A stretch of 64,000 bases of DNA, taken from Oribacterium sp. NK2B42. GTDB lineage: Bacteria; Bacillota; Clostridia; Lachnospirales; Lachnospiraceae. The DNA is taken from contig NZ_AUJX01000010.1 of the NCBI RefSeq assembly GCF_000424445.1, positions 30,358 to 94,357 of the forward strand, in the 5' to 3' direction. Position numbers and translations under genes: made by a program. Below are positions 10,737-19,507 of the stretch, one piece after another (position 1 is the first letter of the stretch; each line of letters starts with the position of its first letter). Under the pieces are notes generated by a model. The model searched no databases. It had not been told where the DNA came from and saw only the letters and a program-made list of their open reading frames with translations.

Positions 10737-11999
10737 CTAATTCTTTATCGTATATGCAGAAATGTCAAATACCTTTGAATCAGGTCGGTCATCGAACTCA
10801 TGGATCATATAAACCGCATCCGTGGCACCCGGCGTATCTGAATCCGGATTTTCTGTGCGCAGGCATTTTGCAAGATGACCATCCTTATCATATAAGAAAA
10901 TACACTCCGGTTCGTAACCTTCAGCCGGGAATATCTCGGCATCATAAGTTACTCCATTATGTTCCATGGTATCTTTACTGTAATTGGTTCTCTGACTGCA
11001 GACATATATATCATTGATCAGATCGTCTAACAGTTCCGGATCATTCCTGATAAAGGAAGATGACACATCGGTCACCATGATTCCGGTCATATCATCAGGA
11101 TACAGATTGTAAACCTTATCATCACTGTAATAGGTGATCATGCGGTCTGTCAGACTCTTCACCTTCATAGTACGAAGAGAATGATACTGACCGTCAAGAA
11201 CCTGTACCTCATATTCCTGTGTGACATCCTGAGCCTCAAGATACACATCGTACTGTAGATAGATTCCGTCAGCTTTATCCAAACGGTTCCAGAGATCAGC
11301 TGTATGTGAGTCATTACCGCTATTCGGCAGATCAAGTTCACCGTTATTTACCTTCTCAGTATACTCTTCCATTGTCATGAGTTCATAGGACGAAGTATCC
11401 GCGTCTTCTTTCGCAAAATATATAACATCCCCGCCTGTATCCGGTATTTCAAGTTCGATAATGCCATCTCTGATTATACAATCTGCCGTTCCTCCGTCAT
11501 CAACCGTAACCTGCAGCTTTTCTCCGTCCCGGGTCCATTTTTTTACAGTAGTCTTATCTCCGTTTAATGTCATGTACCCGGTGCCGTCCTTTTCCAACAT
11601 CAATTCAGATGTAAGCTCTAAGGATTCCGCATAGAAAGCATGACCTTCTGATAAAGCTCCGAAAGCCGTATATGTGCCTTCCACCGGTCCCGTATATTCC
11701 TTTTTCGTAGAATTTGAACCACCCAGAATCTCCTCCTCAATATTTGCAATTTCCTCCTTAGCGGAAGCAGACTCTTTATCCGGTGCCGGCTCTGTTGTAT
11801 GCACTACAGGTTCCGCCATTGCAGCCGTAGTTTCATGAGCCATAGTAGTTCCCGAAACCGTCGTCTCTGAAACTTTATCCGGTGCCTTCCCGGCATCTGC
11901 CGCATCAGGCTTTCCTCCACAGGCACTTAAAAATGTCACCATCAATAATAATGTCGTAATAGTTAATCCATTCATAAAATAATTGCCATTTCTTTTCAT
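10737..11999 (-). CDS. Lipoprotein of unknown function
   Basis: A 420-residue predicted surface lipoprotein. The signal peptide ends in the lipobox LSAC, followed by a Thr/Ala/Glu-rich linker (about 30-110) typical of Gram-positive lipoproteins. The mature part holds a repeated beta-rich pattern: GTYTAFGALSEG with EKDGTGYMTLNG resembles small lipocalin-like or beta-sandwich modules, and a second domain starts near LWNRLDKADGIYLQYDV. I do not recognise the family. The start at 11999 is preferred over longer options because AGGAGG lies 6 bases upstream. Confidence 0.8.
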   Translation of the reverse strand: MKRNGNYFMNGLTITTLLLMVTFLSACGGKPDAADAGKAPDKVSETTVSGTTMAHETTAAMAEPVVHTTEPAPDKESASAKEEIANIEEEILGGSNSTKKEYTGPVEGTYTAFGALSEGHAFYAESLELTSELMLEKDGTGYMTLNGDKTTVKKWTRDGEKLQVTVDDGGTADCIIRDGIIELEIPDTGGDVIYFAKEDADTSSYELMTMEEYTEKVNNGELDLPNSGNDSHTADLWNRLDKADGIYLQYDVYLEAQDVTQEYEVQVLDGQYHSLRTMKVKSLTDRMITYYSDDKVYNLYPDDMTGIMVTDVSSSFIRNDPELLDDLINDIYVCSQRTNYSKDTMEHNGVTYDAEIFPAEGYEPECIFLYDKDGHLAKCLRTENPDSDTPGATDAVYMIHEFDDRPDSKVFDISAYTIKN

Positions 12000-12127
12000 A
12001 TTCATCCTCCTCTGAAATAAATAAGTCCTTAGTTCTTCTGCAATCATTCCGCACAGATTATCTTGCACATACATTTATGTTTTTATTTTACCATAGCCTG
12101 TCTCACTTTTATATGGATAAACTAAGA

Positions 12128-12155
12128 GGTGCACAATAATTGCTTATTGTGCACC
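12128..12155 (-). terminator. Hairpin after the EAL gene
   Basis: GGTGCACAATAA (12128-12139) pairs perfectly with TTATTGTGCACC (12144-12155) around a 4-base loop, directly downstream of the EAL gene stop. The minus-strand tail is TCTTAGTTTAT, so the U-tract is weak. It is probably a terminator for the EAL gene. Confidence 0.55.
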
Positions 12156-12160
12156 CCCAC

Positions 12161-14398
12161 TCAGGAACGTACTGCCTTAATTAAAAACTCTTTTATACTC
12201 TCTTCACTGAACTTTTCAAACTCCTCCACCGGAAGCGGCTTACAGAAATAAAAGCCCTGCATATCCGAGCAGCCATTCTCCTGAAGGAATCTCGCCTGGA
12301 TTATATCCTCTACACCTTCAGAAATAAGCTTCAAGCCGAGGTCATTGACCATCCTTATCATATAGGACACGATGATCCTTCCTTTTTCCGGGTCACCGTT
12401 TGCGGTAAGGAAACGGAAATCCAGCTTTATACGATCCACCGGAATTTCTTTCAGCATTCGAAGTGATGAATATCCGCTTCCGAAATCATCCATCTCAACT
12501 TCAAAGCCATATTCCCGTAGCCGCCTTGAAGCATCAATGATATAGGATGAATTTTCCGTATAGGCAGTTTCTGTTATCTCTATATGCAGCTGGTCCGGAG
12601 TCAGTCTATAGGTTGTTATCAATTCCTTAAAATGATTTGGGATATCTGCCTGTTCCTTTATGTCATTTCTCGAAACGTTTACAGATACAGTTCTGTGGAT
12701 TCCCTGATCGTTCCATCTCTGAAGATCCTGACACACCTTTTCCCAAACAAAACAGTCAAGATCGTAGACAAGTCCTGCTTCCTCAAGGACAGGGATAAAC
12801 TCACCGGGACTTATCCATCCTAGCTTTGAATGCTTCCACCGGCATAGTGCCTCGGCACCGGTGATACTTCCTGTTTCAAAATTCACCTGAGGCTGATACC
12901 ACACCTGTATCTCACCGGATCCGATGGCAATGGGAAGATTTTCTATGATGTCCGCAGACCTCATTCCTCTTTCCCACTGATCCGGATTATAGAAGCCATA
13001 GCTTTCTTTAAGGTTTTCCTTAACCTTTTTCTCCGCCACCCTGGCATAATCCACCATATGGTCTACATCGGGATTCCTGTAATCTTCAGGCGTAAGAACA
13101 TAGATCCCGCTGCAGATCCTTATCTTATTGTCTTTATTCCTGCTTATAAAGAAATCCCTTACCTGATTGATAACATCATTTTCATCCTGTTTAAGCTGCT
13201 TATTTCCTCCGGCATGCCTGAAAACGACAACATGATCTCCTTCTATCCTTCCTATGGCTTCGTCATCCCCCATTACCTCCATGGATTTTTTTACCCAGAA
13301 GCTCAGAAGCTCATCTCCTGCCTCCTTCCCGTAACGGTCATTGATATACTTGAAATCCCGGATATTGTTGTAGGAAAGAAAGTACTTGGTGTCCGGATTG
13401 TCTCTCAGGATCTCAACAACCTTTTTTCTGAAACCATTTATACTCAGTGCTCCGGTCAGAGAATCATGATCCAGAAGCTCCCGCATTTTCTGTTCCTGCT
13501 GCAGTTTGACAGCAGTGTATCTTTGTTGCGAGATAATGATTATTGCGATAAAAAGTAATACTCCAAGAAGAATGACAGCACCATACTTATGGATATAGTC
13601 AAAGAAATTATACTTATACAGATTACGTGAAGTGTAATCAAGCACTATACCCTGGCTGACGGTATCCGGAAGGTCTGAAATCCCCCGGTTCAGATGTTCG
13701 ATAATGTCACGGCCTCTGTCAGTATCTCTGGTTCCTGCCCTGAAATCCATAGAGAATATGGTTGAAGTCTGTGGAGAAAGATCCTCATAAGAAGGTTTCT
13801 GAAGTATGAAGCTCCAAACATAGGAATTGTGAAGGAGGGCATCAACATCTCCTGAGCGAAGAGCCTTGACGCAATCATCCATATCATCATATAGACTGAT
13901 CTCCATGTCGGGATACATCCCCTTTACTGTCTCAGCCACACCGCCCAGGGATCTGAACATCCCCACCTTAAGCTTATTCAAGTCTGAAAGGTTCCGGTTA
14001 TTCTCTGTAACAATGGTAAAGGGTGTCTGCATCAAGTTATCAGAAACTATGCTGGACTGACCTGAAGCGCTTTTTATGGCGCTGCCGAATGGCATAAGAA
14101 TGTCGTACTCTTCGTTATCGAGAGCATCCTTCAGGGTCTCTTCCTTCATAGCTACGAAGTTCAGCTCATACCCGGCATTATCCGCTGCCTCCCTCAAAAG
14201 ATCCGCACCGATGCCTATGATCTCTTCTTTTGAATCATCGAGATAAAAAACCGGGCAGCGGTCAACGGGAACACATACCGTAAGGATCTCTTTGCCTCCG
14301 GCTTCCGGACCGGCAAAGGACATAAACGAAAAACAGAGCACAACAAAAAGACTTAGGATCAAAGCCCTTATCAGATTAAAGTTTCTTTTTGCTTTCAA
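12161..14398 (-). CDS. Membrane c-di-GMP phosphodiesterase: solute-binding sensor, degenerate GGDEF, EAL
   Basis: A 745-residue signalling protein. A signal peptide (1-30) leads into an extracellular family-3 solute-binding domain (about 36-260), then a membrane helix (about 273-291), a GGDEF domain (about 315-470) and an EAL domain (about 485-735). The GGDEF signature reads EGDHV, so cyclase activity is unlikely. The EAL side keeps EAL (GAEALCRW), NVSRND, ITETAY, DDFGSGYSSL and SEGVED, so it should hydrolyse c-di-GMP in response to an amino-acid-like ligand. The start is TTG, with GGAAGGG eight bases upstream. It may feed the c-di-GMP riboswitches upstream of the CAP gene at 54205. Confidence 0.92.
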   Translation of the reverse strand: MKAKRNFNLIRALILSLFVVLCFSFMSFAGPEAGGKEILTVCVPVDRCPVFYLDDSKEEIIGIGADLLREAADNAGYELNFVAMKEETLKDALDNEEYDILMPFGSAIKSASGQSSIVSDNLMQTPFTIVTENNRNLSDLNKLKVGMFRSLGGVAETVKGMYPDMEISLYDDMDDCVKALRSGDVDALLHNSYVWSFILQKPSYEDLSPQTSTIFSMDFRAGTRDTDRGRDIIEHLNRGISDLPDTVSQGIVLDYTSRNLYKYNFFDYIHKYGAVILLGVLLFIAIIIISQQRYTAVKLQQEQKMRELLDHDSLTGALSINGFRKKVVEILRDNPDTKYFLSYNNIRDFKYINDRYGKEAGDELLSFWVKKSMEVMGDDEAIGRIEGDHVVVFRHAGGNKQLKQDENDVINQVRDFFISRNKDNKIRICSGIYVLTPEDYRNPDVDHMVDYARVAEKKVKENLKESYGFYNPDQWERGMRSADIIENLPIAIGSGEIQVWYQPQVNFETGSITGAEALCRWKHSKLGWISPGEFIPVLEEAGLVYDLDCFVWEKVCQDLQRWNDQGIHRTVSVNVSRNDIKEQADIPNHFKELITTYRLTPDQLHIEITETAYTENSSYIIDASRRLREYGFEVEMDDFGSGYSSLRMLKEIPVDRIKLDFRFLTANGDPEKGRIIVSYMIRMVNDLGLKLISEGVEDIIQARFLQENGCSDMQGFYFCKPLPVEEFEKFSEESIKEFLIKAVRS

Positions 14399-14540
14399 AA
14401 CAAAATCCCTTCCTTTTCTTTACCCTTTATATGAAATTTCGACCTTGTTGCTTTTTTTATAAATTTTTACTTATAGAAATCTTCAAAAGACCAAAGATTT
14501 TATGGCATGCCAAATAATCAATGTATTTTCCTATAATGTA

Positions 14541-14572
14541 AAAAGGCGGCCGGGATTACCCGACCGCCTTTA
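14541..14572 (-). terminator. Rho-independent terminator of the flavin reductase gene
   Basis: GGCGGCCGGG and CCCGACCGCC (about 14545-14568) form a 10-pair GC-rich stem with a 4-base loop, and the minus strand continues into TTTT. It lies about 80 bases past the stop of the flavoprotein gene. Confidence 0.85.
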
Positions 14573-14651
14573 AATACATTACTTATATAAACGTATGCTT
14601 TTTGGGAATTAAACCTGAATTACTTGACCAAGCCTGATGGCTGTCAAACTA

Positions 14652-16673
14652 TCATCCAACATACTCTACAGCGCTGTTTCCTGCGATCTGACCAAATACG
14701 ATGATATCAGTTACAGCAGTTCCGCCAAGACGGTTTCCGCCGTGAACGCCTCCGGTAACCTCACCGGCTGCGAAAAGACCAGGGATAACTTCGCCTGACT
14801 TGTTGATAACTTCTGAATTAGTATTGATCTTAAGTCCACCCATTGTGTGATGGATACCGGGAGTTACAAGGATTGCATAGTAAGGTGCTGTTGCAAGGTC
14901 GTTCTCATTAGAGAATGATGTACGTCCGAACTCCTCATCCTTCTTGTCAGCCCAGATCTTAGCCCAGCCTTCCATTGTCTCCTTGAATGCATCTGCAGGG
15001 ATACCGATTGCCTCTGCAAGCTCCTCATAGGTCTCGCCCTTGTAGCCGTAACCGGAATCAAGGTAACCCTGATATACCTTAGAACCATCAATCATCTTCT
15101 GATCAAGGATAAGCCATGCAGTACCGTTTGTCTGCTCAATTTCTGCTGCAGAAACCTTATCTCTTGTTGAAACCTCATCGTAGAAACGCTTTCCTTCGTT
15201 GTTTACAAGGATAGCACCGTCACCACGAACACCCTCTGTGATAAGGTGGGCATTGCCGCCTTCATCGATATGAACTGTAGGATGGATCTGTATCTGATCA
15301 AGATCAACTACGTCAGCATTAACATCTTCAGCCTGTGCCATCTTGATACCCTGGCCGAGAACGCCGTCAGCATTGGTTGAACAGAAGCCCTTGAGATCAG
15401 GCCTGAGCTCTTCAACCATCTCTGAGTTTGCACCGAAACCACCGGTTGCAAGAACAACAGCCTTGGCATTAACAGTGATCTCGTTTCCGGTCTCACCCTC
15501 TGCAACAACGCCAACTGCCTTGCCGTCCTCCATGATGATCTTGTTAGCTGTGGTATTGTAGTAAACCTCGATACCGTCTCTGTCCTCTACGTTCTTTGTA
15601 AGAGCGGGAACGATGAATGCACCAACTGCAAGTGTCTTGCCCTCTGCATCTACAGGTCTGTGGATACGCTTAACTGAAGCTCCGCCGGCTGCACCAACGG
15701 AAGGAAGCTCTGCATTGTGCTCCTTAAGCCATGTGATGGCACCTGCTGAATTCTTTGTAAGTGTATCAACAAGCTCAGGATCGTTGATCCCATGTCCGCC
15801 AATGATGGTATCCAGAGCCATAAGCTCGGGAGTATCGAAATATCCGTCAGGTGAAGCCTGGTAAGCATCCCACTGCTGCTGAACTGTTGCAGCAAGCTTT
15901 GTGATAGTCTCATTATCAGCCCACTTCTCAGCTGCTGTCTTGAGAGTCTTCTCAACACCATCACCCTCTGTGAACTCATTCTTCTTCTGATATTCTGTAC
16001 CTGCAGCATTGAGACCACCGGTTGAACGGACTGTATTTCCTCCGCCCATTGCCTGTGACTCAAGGATAACTACCTTCTTACCTGCGTCAGCTGCTGTAAT
16101 GGCTGCTGTCATACCTGCGCCGCCCATACCAACAACAACTATATCTGTATCGATGGACATATCCTCAGCTTTTTCAACTGCCGCATCGATCTCTACTGAA
16201 TCAAGATCCTCAGGCTTAAGTCCTGCCTCTGCCAGAGCTGCTGTTGCTGCCTTAACGATGGCATCTGACGTGATGGTTGCGCCGGAAACAGCATCAACCT
16301 GAACTGTGTTTCCTGCTATCATCTTCTCAGGGAAATCAGCGATAGGCTTTGAACCTATACCATCAGTCTCTCCCGGACCTTCAATCTTAACGTCTGCGAT
16401 CTTTCCATCTTCAAGTGTCAATGTAACTGTTACAGGGTTGCTGTCACCGTGGATTCCCGGTGCTGATCCTGTAAATGTTCCTGAAACCGCTCCTCCCTCT
16501 GCTGCCGGAGCTTCTGTTGCTGCGTCTGTCGCAGCTGCGGTTGTTTCTGCCTCCGGTGCTGCTGTTGTTGCTGCCGGAGGAGTGCTTCCGGCACATCCTG
16601 CAAGGGCTGTTGCTGTCATGGCTCCTGCCATAACCACTGAAGTAATCTTTCTACCCAGTTCAAGTTTTTTCAT
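14652..16673 (-). CDS. Exported FMN/FAD flavoprotein reductase lipoprotein (fumarate/urocanate reductase family)
   Basis: A 673-residue lipoprotein (lipobox LAGC, Cys27) with a Thr/Ala/Glu linker, an FMN-binding domain (about 62-150) and a flavocytochrome-c-type FAD domain (about 175-673). The covalent FMN site is the threonine in SGATITS. The FAD dinucleotide fold is VVGMGGAGMTAA. Active-site-like motifs include QIHPTVH, RGDGAILVN, GIHHTMGG and GNRLGGTA. Relatives take electrons through flavins and reduce acceptors such as fumarate, urocanate or enoates outside the cell. The true substrate cannot be read here. It is divergent from an RpiR regulator and ends in a strong terminator. AGAGG precedes the ATG. 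Confidence 0.92.
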   Translation of the reverse strand: MKKLELGRKITSVVMAGAMTATALAGCAGSTPPAATTAAPEAETTAAATDAATEAPAAEGGAVSGTFTGSAPGIHGDSNPVTVTLTLEDGKIADVKIEGPGETDGIGSKPIADFPEKMIAGNTVQVDAVSGATITSDAIVKAATAALAEAGLKPEDLDSVEIDAAVEKAEDMSIDTDIVVVGMGGAGMTAAITAADAGKKVVILESQAMGGGNTVRSTGGLNAAGTEYQKKNEFTEGDGVEKTLKTAAEKWADNETITKLAATVQQQWDAYQASPDGYFDTPELMALDTIIGGHGINDPELVDTLTKNSAGAITWLKEHNAELPSVGAAGGASVKRIHRPVDAEGKTLAVGAFIVPALTKNVEDRDGIEVYYNTTANKIIMEDGKAVGVVAEGETGNEITVNAKAVVLATGGFGANSEMVEELRPDLKGFCSTNADGVLGQGIKMAQAEDVNADVVDLDQIQIHPTVHIDEGGNAHLITEGVRGDGAILVNNEGKRFYDEVSTRDKVSAAEIEQTNGTAWLILDQKMIDGSKVYQGYLDSGYGYKGETYEELAEAIGIPADAFKETMEGWAKIWADKKDEEFGRTSFSNENDLATAPYYAILVTPGIHHTMGGLKINTNSEVINKSGEVIPGLFAAGEVTGGVHGGNRLGGTAVTDIIVFGQIAGNSAVEYVG

Positions 16674-16697
16674 AATTTTCTTACCTCTCAGTTTGTT

Positions 16698-16713
16698 TTG
16701 ACAATTTTGTCAA
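16698..16713. promoter_or_regulatory. TTGACAA-N2-TTGTCAA palindrome in the flavoprotein leader
   Basis: Perfect 7-base arms with a 2-base centre, about 25 bases upstream of the flavoprotein ATG and within the divergent region shared with the rpiR-type gene. It is a candidate operator for that regulator. Confidence 0.35.
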
Positions 16714-16782
16714 TTAGATACGGTTTTCTGTGGCAATATTATCATCCGGCTATAGATAATGCAACGGGTTTTTGATATATTA

Positions 16783-16809
16783 TTGACAACGTTATGTTTT
16801 TTTTATAAA
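16783..16809 (+). promoter_or_regulatory. Possible promoter of the RpiR-type gene
   Basis: TTGACA (16783-16788) and TATAAA (16804-16809) with a 15-base spacer, just before GGAG and the ATG at 16825. The spacer is short, so the call is tentative. Confidence 0.3.
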
Positions 16810-16824
16810 TGCCGGAGCAGATTA

Positions 16825-17574
16825 ATGAATATCATAGAAAAAATGCATCAATTTAAGGATTCATACACCTCAAATGAACAGAAACTCTATCAGATGATCA
16901 TTAAAAATCCTGACCTCATACACACCTTCACCATCACACAGATCGCAGGTTTTGCTGACGTCTCTACTTCAGCCATGCTGAGATTTTGCAAACGACTGGG
17001 CTTTAACGGCTATAAGGATTTCAAATTTGAAATGGATGCCTGGCTCCGTTCCGAAAGTGCACAGTCAGCTTCCGACAATCCTCTTCAAAAAATCGCAAGC
17101 TCCTTTTCCGATGCCATAATGTCTATACCGGAGGCATGTGGTGATGGACTAAACAAGCTTTCAACTGACATACTTTCATCTGATAAAGTTATGTGTTTTG
17201 GACGATACAGAAATAAGATAGTCTGCGATAAATTCCGGATGAATCTCACAGACCTTGGCATCCCCTGCCTTGTTGCCTCAGATCTTCTGAGCTATGAGCA
17301 TTCCGAAAAGCTGGTAGATTCAGACACCACAGTGATCATCTTCAGCGTCTATCACGATATGAAAAGCTACCAGAGCATAATTGAGGAAATCTCCTCAATC
17401 ACAGATAACCTCTGGCTTGTAACCTGTAATATTGAAAGAACCAAACATACTCCTATTCCAAATATACTTCTCTTACCGAACATCTCCAACAATTACATGG
17501 CCGTGGATCAGCAGGCTGTAATGATAGCCTTTGTTGAGATGCTGACATATATGTTGAGGCAGCACAAATTATGA
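16825..17574 (+). CDS. RpiR-family transcriptional regulator
   Basis: A 249-residue regulator with an N-terminal HTH_6 domain (ITQIAGFADVSTSAMLRFCKRLGFNGYKDFK, about 35-65) and a C-terminal SIS sugar-phosphate-binding domain (about 100-245). RpiR proteins usually sense phosphosugars. Here it is divergent from the exported flavin reductase, so it probably controls that gene. GGAG (16814-16817) sits 7 bases upstream of the ATG at 16825, which is preferred to an upstream in-frame ATG. Its end is 4 bases from the convergent rsgI. Confidence 0.9.
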   Translation: MNIIEKMHQFKDSYTSNEQKLYQMIIKNPDLIHTFTITQIAGFADVSTSAMLRFCKRLGFNGYKDFKFEMDAWLRSESAQSASDNPLQKIASSFSDAIMSIPEACGDGLNKLSTDILSSDKVMCFGRYRNKIVCDKFRMNLTDLGIPCLVASDLLSYEHSEKLVDSDTTVIIFSVYHDMKSYQSIIEEISSITDNLWLVTCNIERTKHTPIPNILLLPNISNNYMAVDQQAVMIAFVEMLTYMLRQHKL

Positions 17575-17578
17575 TGTA

Positions 17579-18931
17579 TTAATTTTGATATGGCAGCTGC
17601 ATCCATGGACCAACGGGAACCTGCGGACCCGGGGATATAGTTCCCTGGTCAACTGTTGTTTCAGGAACAGTGACAGAAGTATCTCCTCTTGAAGGACCGA
17701 ACTCATAGGCATTTTCATTTCCTGCAGAACCTGAGGGAACGTCATTGCCTTCTGAATCTGCATTATATGCTTCATTAATCTCTGCTGCAGCTTCTATCGG
17801 ATCTTCACCGAAAGACTGTTCCGGTAATGTTTCCATCTCAGCCCAATCACCTGTAATGAGGTTTCCGTTTACATCATACATTTCTGGAACCGTCTCCGGC
17901 TCAAAGCCTTCAACAGATTCATGAGTCTCATACTGGATGTCAAGGTTACTGATGGATACCTTGCCATCATCTTTCTTTAATTCAGGAGCTTTGTACGTAC
18001 CCTTTACGGCACCGACACCCTTCATGAGATCCTCTACGGATGCCTCCTTATAGCGTTCCGCAAGACTCTTGTCGATCTGTATCTCTGACGCTCTTTTTTC
18101 TACCGCCGCTGTATCCGTCTTATCGGATGGCCTTACGGAATTTCTTGCCTCAACAGTACGTATAGCCTGATATCTGCCCGTTGAGATCGATAGATTGGAT
18201 GCCATATTATGCTCCGTGAGATCAGCCGTGTTTATCAGATAATAACTGCTGCCGGTTCCGTTGCTGTCCGAATTGGTAGTCACATTGGTCATTCCTGAAA
18301 TTTCATTGAGACTTTCTTTTATCTCATCTACAAGCAGCCCGGTTCTTTCAGGTTCCGATCCCGAGACATTGAGAAGGATACATGCTGTCGATGTATTTTT
18401 CCCGTTCCCGGATATTTTATCTTTGGTCGCTTCTTTCCCTGCTGTATCACCTTTGCCCGTTCCTGATGTCGCATTATTTTTTGAATCAGCAAAAAGCCCC
18501 TGCTCCTCCATAACATCAATAGTCTTTTTGAGCGCCTGCCCAAGAGTATTACCTATAAGATGTTTTGTTTCCAGTTCTTTTTCCAATGTGATGGCTTCAT
18601 CGTTTACGGAGTAAACCTTTATAACTCGGTTAAAGCGGTTTAACGAGAACTCCAGTGACGGATTTACATCCACAGACACATAGGAAACTGCAAATGCCGC
18701 GTTGTAGGTATACCAGACCACAAAGGTCAGAACCACCACCATAAATGCTGCTGCCACGAGACGTTTCAATATCTCTGCCGCAATGGGTCCGGCTCCTGTA
18801 CCGCGGGTGGTCCCGATAATATCGATGGTATCCCCCGCCTGTAACTCATTCTGTTTTATTCTGATAATGTCACCGTTCTTCTTGAGAACCGCCGCCTTAC
18901 CGTTTTTAACTTCCAGAACTACTGCTTTCAT
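17579..18931 (-). CDS. rsgI: Anti-sigma factor of the RsgI type
   Basis: A 450-residue single-pass membrane protein. The N-terminal RsgI domain (1-45, MKAVVLEVKNGKAAVLKKNG) normally binds sigma I. One membrane helix follows (about 57-79), then the conserved juxtamembrane segment SYVSVDVNPSLEFSLNRF. Its N90-P91 bond matches the place where RsgI proteins are known to self-cleave. The outer part is Ser/Thr/Asp-rich with no recognised carbohydrate-binding module. GGAAGTG precedes the ATG. It lies downstream of a sigI fragment that has no sigma-2 region, so this anti-sigma factor may have lost its partner. Confidence 0.9.
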   Translation of the reverse strand: MKAVVLEVKNGKAAVLKKNGDIIRIKQNELQAGDTIDIIGTTRGTGAGPIAAEILKRLVAAAFMVVVLTFVVWYTYNAAFAVSYVSVDVNPSLEFSLNRFNRVIKVYSVNDEAITLEKELETKHLIGNTLGQALKKTIDVMEEQGLFADSKNNATSGTGKGDTAGKEATKDKISGNGKNTSTACILLNVSGSEPERTGLLVDEIKESLNEISGMTNVTTNSDSNGTGSSYYLINTADLTEHNMASNLSISTGRYQAIRTVEARNSVRPSDKTDTAAVEKRASEIQIDKSLAERYKEASVEDLMKGVGAVKGTYKAPELKKDDGKVSISNLDIQYETHESVEGFEPETVPEMYDVNGNLITGDWAEMETLPEQSFGEDPIEAAAEINEAYNADSEGNDVPSGSAGNENAYEFGPSRGDTSVTVPETTVDQGTISPGPQVPVGPWMQLPYQN

Positions 18932-19021
18932 GTATCATCACTTCCTGTTTTCTATATCATTTAAACATTTCATTCATATATCCAATCCGTATTTTCCGAA
19001 ACAGATTTATAGTATTATCGG

Positions 19022-19507
19022 TTATTTCCTGATAACTTTACTGATATATGAAAAATATTCTCCAAGCTCCGGATACTCTCCGTTCAGTATCTCCGCCGCC
19101 GCAATGATATATTTCCTGTGTTTCTCGATAATCTTCCTTGGCGCTCCACTGTATTTTACAAGCTCCTTCATGGGAAGCTCGAGATTTGATCTCATCATGG
19201 AAAAGAAGGCTGGATTTTCAACCAGTACTGCCACCGAATCGGCGACAGCCCCCTTAGCCTTGGCTCCCTTCGGAGAACAGGCAGCAAGCTCAAAAAAAGA
19301 AAAGCCATAGGGCTCCAGGAGCACCTGAACCTTATCTATCTCATCCTTTATAAAAAAATGACCTTTTTTTATTTCTTCGCTCCCGTCTTCTTTTATTTCT
19401 ATGTTTTCTTCTTTTATTCCAATGTTTTCATCCGTCATAATTCCCATGTGACTTGCAGGTCGCCCCTCCTGTTCTGCTTTATTGATAAAACTAGACCGTC
19501 GCTTCAT
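19022..19507 (-). pseudogene. sigI: Truncated sigma factor SigI, C-terminal part only
   Basis: The last 105 residues match the C-terminal domain of SigI: EPYGFSFFELAACSPKG, LELPMKELVKYSG, RKIIEKHRKYIIAAAEIL, and a GEYPELGEYF tail. Full SigI is about 250 residues and starts with the sigma region-2 core, which is absent. The first 16 bases of this frame overlap the end of the upstream AAA gene, and no good ribosome site lies near its ATG (GGAG is 12 bases away). It is best read as a remnant left after DNA carrying the AAA gene replaced the N-terminal half. A residual C-domain protein cannot be excluded. Confidence 0.8.
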
